Origin: Planctomycetota bacterium
GTDB taxonomy: Bacteria > Planctomycetota > Planctomycetia > Isosphaerales > Isosphaeraceae
Length of the DNA stretch: 10,756 bases
Assembly (NCBI GenBank): GCA_021778575.1
Contig: JAJYCH010000083.1
Coordinates: 1-10,756, forward strand
Reading direction: 5' to 3'
Below the pieces are notes generated by a model that did no database searches, was not told the DNA's origin, and saw only the letters and a list, made by a program, of their open reading frames with translations. Made by a program: the position numbers and the translations under genes. Positions 7,015 to 10,756 of the stretch are shown here, one piece after another (the first letter of the stretch is position 1; every line of letters begins with the position of its first letter).

Positions 7015-7281
7015 ATGCTTGAAGAACTCAAAGAAGAGCATATCGTCAACAAGGTTGGCGGTCGTTTCAAACTCTCGACGCTGATCCAGAAGCGAATGAT
7101 CGCGCTGAATCAAGGCTCGCGCCCGCTGATCGACGCTCGGGGGCTCGACAAGATGTCGATCGTGATCCAGGAGATCATGCAGGACAAAATCTTCCTCGAC
7201 ATGTCGGGCAACCTGCACCTGGTCGAGGCGACCGAGGAAGACGAAGGCGGGACGGTTGACCTGACGCAACCGTCAGAATGA
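7015..7281 (+). CDS. rpoZ: DNA-directed RNA polymerase omega subunit
   Basis: Small subunit that chaperones beta-prime folding and stabilises RNA polymerase; in many bacteria it forms part of a ppGpp site. 88 residues, near the usual 80-90. The conserved core runs from [12 protein letters not shown] (17-28) through GSRPLID (34-40), where members have the helix that clamps the beta-prime tail, into a helix with KMSIVIQEI. The last ~15 residues are acidic (EATEEDEGG). CGGAGG at 6998-7003, overlapping the end of gmk, lies 11 bases before ATG 7015 and supports this start; the frame is open further up to 6943, but that would overlap gmk. The order gmk-rpoZ is widespread, which strengthens identification of such a short protein. 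Confidence 0.9.
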   Translation: MLEELKEEHIVNKVGGRFKLSTLIQKRMIALNQGSRPLIDARGLDKMSIVIQEIMQDKIFLDMSGNLHLVEATEEDEGGTVDLTQPSE

Positions 7282-7446
7282 CCAGTTCCGTCACACCTCG
7301 CTCAGGATCAAGCAGGGATCGTGCAAGTTGCTCGCCTCCGCCGGCCGATTCCGTGAGAGTCGAGCCGGTGCCGGCGGGTTGATCCCTCGGCAGAACGTCG
7401 AGCCCCAAGGAGCGACGGCCGGCTCTCCCGGACCGGGCCCGAGGGA
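7282..7446. other. Intergenic region rpoZ-ftsK with short inverted repeats
   Basis: 165 bases without a supported gene. Two small GC-rich inverted repeats are seen: GCCGG-TG-CCGGC at 7364-7375 and CCCGG-A-CCGGG at 7427-7437, the latter just before the ftsK ribosome site. Neither is followed by a T run, and no convincing -35/-10 pair was found. In such GC-rich DNA both could be chance. Confidence 0.35.
7441..7445 (+). promoter_or_regulatory. Ribosome-binding site of ftsK; favours the second ATG
   Basis: GAGGG lies just before two consecutive ATG codons. From GAGG, spacing is two bases to ATG 7447 and five to ATG 7450, so initiation at the second ATG is the more likely of the two; the difference is one residue. 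Confidence 0.5.
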
Positions 7447-9717
7447 ATGATGATCGATCGTCGACGACTGGCCCGCCAGGGACGAGCGGGGGCTTTGCTT
7501 TTCGTCGTCGCCTTCCTGGCCCTGAGTCTGGTGGGTTACGACCCCGCTGACTCGCCAGGCTCGGCCGCCGAACCACCTAACGCGACGCCGACGAATCCCT
7601 GCGGACCCGTCGGCGCCTTGCTGGCACATCTCCTGTTCTCGACGGTCGGGCGAGCTTCGGGACTGGTCCTGTTCGCGCTCGTGGTCGTTGATCTCCTGCT
7701 TTTCCGGCGTCGCAAGGTCGTCGAGCCGGTCCTTCAGGTGGTCGGTTTCTCGATGGTCGTCTTCGTGGGCTCGGCCTTGAGCCAGAAGTTTGATCCGAAC
7801 CATCTGTCATCTCCCCCGGTGGGCAGTGGTGGCTATGTCGGAGCGGCGGCGTCGGCCTTCCTGGAAGGGCAATTCGGCCTGGCGGGAATGCTCCTGATTC
7901 TGTCGATGGTTGGATTTGTCGGACTGGCACTCTGTCACGATCTGTTGATTGTCTGGCCGTTCCAGGAAGTGGCCGCCCTGATCCGTCCGCGACGGAAGCC
8001 CGCCGAGGCCGCGTCGTCGCCGATCCCCGCGCGGCCGACCAGCGAACTGATGCTGGCCCCGCCCGAAGAGTTTGCGAGGCCGATGGCTCGGATCGCGCCT
8101 CCGCCCGTCAATCGCGCGATCGGCAGTCGACCGGTTTCGACGATCGAGTCGATGGCCGCGATTCCGTCCCGTTCCATGGCACCGCCGCCCGAACGGTCGA
8201 GCCCCGCCATTCCCGGTGATGGTCGTTATCAGCTACCGCCGATCGAGCTACTCGAAGCCGCGTCGGCGGTTCCGGTCCAGGAACATCAGGCGAAGATCCA
8301 CGCCCGGGCGCTCCTGCTGGAGAAGACGCTGCTCGAATTCGGCTGTCAGGTTCGGGTTGTCCAGATCGACACCGGGCCGGTCATCACTCAGTTCGAGATC
8401 GAGCTCGAAGCGGGCTTGCGAGTGGCCAAGATCAACAGCGTGGCGACTGACCTGGCGATCGCCCTCGCCGTTCCGAGCGTCCGGATCGTCTCGCCGATCC
8501 CGAACAAGACGACCGTCGGGATCGAGGTCCCCAACGAGCGGAGGACGATGGTCCGGCTCAGTGAGGTGATCGACGGTGTCGGTGGCCATCTCGACAAGCT
8601 CCGCATCCCGCTGTTCCTCGGTCGGGATGTGAAAGGGAGCCCGCTGGCGTTCGACCTGGCGGATATGCCGCACCTGTTGATCGCCGGTCGGACCGGAACC
8701 GGAAAATCGGTTTGCTTGAACGCGATGATCCTGAGCATCCTGATGACCCGGACGCCAGATGAGGTCAAGCTGATCCTGATCGACCCGAAGATCGTCGAGC
8801 TGACCCAGTTCAAGCGAATTCCGCACCTGATGAACCCGGTCGTCACCGACATGAAGAAGGCCGAGGCGCTTCTGGCCTGGGCCTGCGACAAGATGGACGA
8901 GCGTTACGGCTACCTCGCCCGGGCGGGTGTCCGGAACATCGCTTCCTACAACAAGCTCGGGCTCGACGAACTCTATCAGCGATTCCACCCCGAGGACGAC
9001 GAGGAATGGGAGCGACTCCCGAAATTCATGCCCTCGATCGTGATCATCATCGACGAGATGGGCGACCTCGTCGCGCAGGTGGGCAAGGAGGTTGAGACGC
9101 AGATTGTCCGGCTCGCCCAGAAGGCCCGAGCGGCCGGCATTCACCTGATTCTCGCGACCCAGAAACCGACCGTCGACGTCATCACCGGCCTGATCAAGAG
9201 CAACCTGCCCGCCCGGATCGCGTTCCAGGTGACTAACCGGAACGATTCGCGAGTCGTCCTCGACGAGATGGGGGCGGAAAAGCTTCTCGGCAACGGCGAC
9301 ATGCTTTTTCTCGTGCCGGGAACGTCGCACCTCGTCCGGGCGCAGGGAACCTACGCATCGGATCAAGATGTCAATCGCGTCTGCGAATACCTGGCGCAGT
9401 ACCCTCAGGAATTCAGTCGGGAACTGACCCAGCTTCAGGTCGGTGCCGGAGCGGCCGGCAAGGATCGCGAAGCGATGAAGTCGCGTGACGAACTCTATGA
9501 GGCGGCGATCGAAGTGATCATCCGCGAAGGGCGAGGCTCGACCTCGCTCCTCCAGCGAGCCCTCGGAATCGGCTACGGCCGGGCGGCCCGGTTGATTGAC
9601 TTCATGGCCGAGGATGGTATCGTCGGCGAATTCAAGAGCGGTTCGGCTCGCGAGGTTCTGTACAACTGGGAAGAGTGGGAATCGCTCAAGAACGGGGGCG
9701 ATTCGGCTGCGGCGTGA
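7447..9717 (+). CDS. ftsK: FtsK/SpoIIIE-family DNA translocase
   Basis: Membrane-anchored hexameric ATPase that pumps double-stranded DNA at the septum, clearing chromosome ends and aiding dimer resolution. 756 residues. Four membrane segments are seen, at about 14-30, 70-86, 92-111 and 144-170. A short Pro/Ala/Arg-rich linker follows (about 175-260), then the alpha domain (about 262-380) and the RecA-like beta domain. Walker A is GRTGTGKS at 414-421 and Walker B is IVIIIDEMGDL at 531-541 (D536, E537); IDPKIVEL and the ATQKPTVDVITG segment (570-581) are also family hallmarks. The C-terminal gamma winged helix (about 680-745) contains IGYGRAARLIDFM at 708-720, matching the DNA-reading helix that recognises KOPS/SRS. 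Walker A usually reads GATGSGKS and Walker B DELADLM, so this is a divergent subgroup with intact catalytic residues. An SGNH hydrolase follows 17 bases on. Confidence 0.96.
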   Translation: MMIDRRRLARQGRAGALLFVVAFLALSLVGYDPADSPGSAAEPPNATPTNPCGPVGALLAHLLFSTVGRASGLVLFALVVVDLLLFRRRKVVEPVLQVVGFSMVVFVGSALSQKFDPNHLSSPPVGSGGYVGAAASAFLEGQFGLAGMLLILSMVGFVGLALCHDLLIVWPFQEVAALIRPRRKPAEAASSPIPARPTSELMLAPPEEFARPMARIAPPPVNRAIGSRPVSTIESMAAIPSRSMAPPPERSSPAIPGDGRYQLPPIELLEAASAVPVQEHQAKIHARALLLEKTLLEFGCQVRVVQIDTGPVITQFEIELEAGLRVAKINSVATDLAIALAVPSVRIVSPIPNKTTVGIEVPNERRTMVRLSEVIDGVGGHLDKLRIPLFLGRDVKGSPLAFDLADMPHLLIAGRTGTGKSVCLNAMILSILMTRTPDEVKLILIDPKIVELTQFKRIPHLMNPVVTDMKKAEALLAWACDKMDERYGYLARAGVRNIASYNKLGLDELYQRFHPEDDEEWERLPKFMPSIVIIIDEMGDLVAQVGKEVETQIVRLAQKARAAGIHLILATQKPTVDVITGLIKSNLPARIAFQVTNRNDSRVVLDEMGAEKLLGNGDMLFLVPGTSHLVRAQGTYASDQDVNRVCEYLAQYPQEFSRELTQLQVGAGAAGKDREAMKSRDELYEAAIEVIIREGRGSTSLLQRALGIGYGRAARLIDFMAEDGIVGEFKSGSAREVLYNWEEWESLKNGGDSAAA

Positions 9718-9734
9718 CCGGAGTGACCAGCACC

Positions 9735-10727
9735 ATGAAGTTCAAGTCGATCGGTCTCGTGATCTTGTGTGCCTTCACGAACGCGGAATCATCGATCCGG
9801 GCACAAGCTCCCACGCCCCTGGAAGGGAACAAGCGGATTGTCTTTCTGGGCGACAGTATCACTTATTCCGGTCAATATATCACCGATATTGAAACGTTTT
9901 TGCGCATCAAATATCCGCGGATGGAGTGCGAGTTCCTCAATCTCGGACTGCCGAGCGAGACCGTATCCGGTCTGAGCGAGCCAGGCCACGCGGGCGGGCA
10001 GTTCCCTCGTCCCGTGCTCCGCGAGCGGCTCGACCGGGTGCTCGATCAACTCAAGCCCGACCTCGTCGTGGCTTGCTATGGAATGAATGACGGGATGTAC
10101 TATCCGTTCAGTGACGATCGGTTCCTGAAGTATCAGGAAGGCATCCGCCACCTTCGCGAACGTGCCGAAGCCAGTGGCGCCCGGGTTCTCCACCTGACCC
10201 CTCCTGTCTTCGATGCCGTACCGATCAAGAGGAGAACGCTCCCGGTGGGTCTGGCGGAGTATCCGCAGCCGTTTGAGGGATACGACCGGGTTCTCGACCG
10301 CTATGCCGGCTGGCTCCTGGCACAACGCCCGGCCGGTTGGGACGTCGTCGATCTGCACGGGCCGATGACGATTTTTTTGAACCACGCCCGGATGGCGAAT
10401 CCCGATTTCCGGCTCGCCGGCGATGGCGTCCACATTGACTCGACCGGCCACTGGCTGATCGCTCGCCAGTTACTCCTGCACTGGGGAATCGACGCGAGTG
10501 ATTTGCCGGATAAGGTCTCGCTCGAAGAGATCCTGAAACCGATCGCGGGCGGTGACGAGATCTTCAAGCAAGTCCAGACCCGGCAAGAAATCCTGAGAGA
10601 TTCCTGGCTGAGCGCGACGGGTCACAAACGACCAGGGATCAAAGCCGGACGTCCCTTACAGGAGGCCCAGGAACAGTCTGTCAGGTCCGAGCAAACGATT
10701 CGTCAGCGGCTCGATCAGATTCGCTAA
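9735..10727 (+). CDS. Secreted SGNH/GDSL-family hydrolase
   Basis: 330 residues. Residues 1-25 look like a Sec signal peptide: positive start MKFK, hydrophobic stretch, and a likely cleavage after AQA at 23-25, so the enzyme should leave the cytoplasm. The SGNH blocks are all present: block I FLGDSITYSG with nucleophile S41, block II LNLGLPSE with G71, block III YGMNDGM with N118, and block V GDGVHID with D230 and H233. The family contains esterases, lipases and carbohydrate acetyl-esterases. The ~80-residue C-terminal region after the catalytic His is charged and helical, with an RPG element (299-301) and a Gln/Arg-rich end; similar tails occur in planctomycete members. ATG 9735 is chosen because the signal peptide begins there and GGAG (9720-9723) lies 11 bases upstream; an earlier in-frame ATG at 9675 is inside ftsK. 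The substrate is unknown; removing acyl groups from envelope or plant-type polysaccharide is a guess. Confidence 0.85.
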   Translation: MKFKSIGLVILCAFTNAESSIRAQAPTPLEGNKRIVFLGDSITYSGQYITDIETFLRIKYPRMECEFLNLGLPSETVSGLSEPGHAGGQFPRPVLRERLDRVLDQLKPDLVVACYGMNDGMYYPFSDDRFLKYQEGIRHLRERAEASGARVLHLTPPVFDAVPIKRRTLPVGLAEYPQPFEGYDRVLDRYAGWLLAQRPAGWDVVDLHGPMTIFLNHARMANPDFRLAGDGVHIDSTGHWLIARQLLLHWGIDASDLPDKVSLEEILKPIAGGDEIFKQVQTRQEILRDSWLSATGHKRPGIKAGRPLQEAQEQSVRSEQTIRQRLDQIR

Positions 10728-10756
10728 CGACGTGATACCAATGCGAAGGTAACGAG

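Noticed and set aside
8248..9366. Long minus-strand open frame (372 residues) opposite ftsK
   Set aside because: GC-rich codon bias opens the antisense frame; it shows the His/Asp/Arg-rich composition typical of such shadows, and ftsK is unambiguous. The same reasoning applies to minus frames at 371-877, 953-1600, 2994-3704, 3956-4816, 5539-6567, 6507-7070 and 9789-10451.
10728..10756. Last 29 bases after the SGNH hydrolase stop
   Set aside because: Too short to judge; no hairpin, promoter or start of a gene could be supported.
1..10756. Mobile element, defence system, CRISPR array or tRNA
   Set aside because: No direct repeat array, terminal inverted repeats, transposase or integrase motif, or tRNA-like fold was seen; every gene belongs to a housekeeping or envelope family.

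Overview
The window is GC-rich, densely coded DNA with every supported gene on the + strand. It reads as a chromosomal housekeeping segment of a Gram-negative-type bacterium, because it carries lipid A synthesis (lpxA). A planctomycete, possibly of the Isosphaeraceae type, fits best. The reasons are the GC-rich codon usage, a GT87-type membrane glycosyltransferase, an exported SGNH hydrolase with a Planctomycetes-like tail, and the mix of neighbours. The lineage call is an inference from gene style, not from a marker alignment.

Layout: (1) 1-2922 is an envelope block: the 3' part of lpxA, a Gfo/Idh/MocA oxidoreductase overlapping it by four bases (ATGA), and a GT87/DUF2029 polytopic glycosyltransferase 11 bases further on. 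(2) 3024-5412 is a central metabolism and secretion block: type I-beta DAHP synthase (aroF), triosephosphate isomerase (tpiA, TGATG overlap), and secG after an 83-base gap. (3) 5509-7281 is the conserved yicC-gmk-rpoZ cluster, with a GTGA overlap between yicC and gmk and 7 bases between gmk and rpoZ. (4) 7447-10727 is an FtsK/SpoIIIE DNA translocase followed by a secreted SGNH/GDSL hydrolase.

How the genes work together: the first block makes and decorates envelope glycolipid. LpxA adds the first acyl chain of lipid A, and the adjacent oxidoreductase could prepare a 3-amino sugar substrate for it, as GnnA does in other bacteria. aroF and tpiA both act on products of central carbon metabolism. 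secG adds a translocon subunit. yicC, gmk and rpoZ concern RNA turnover, GMP phosphorylation and RNA polymerase assembly. FtsK moves chromosome termini at division, which is notable if the host is a planctomycete, since these lack FtsZ. No gap exceeds 300 bases. No tRNA, rRNA, CRISPR array, insertion sequence or prophage was seen.

I did not find a clearly new system. The best leads are the lpxA-oxidoreductase coupling, the FtsK with variant Walker motifs, the long-tailed SecG, and a GCGA-tetraloop hairpin between secG and yicC.
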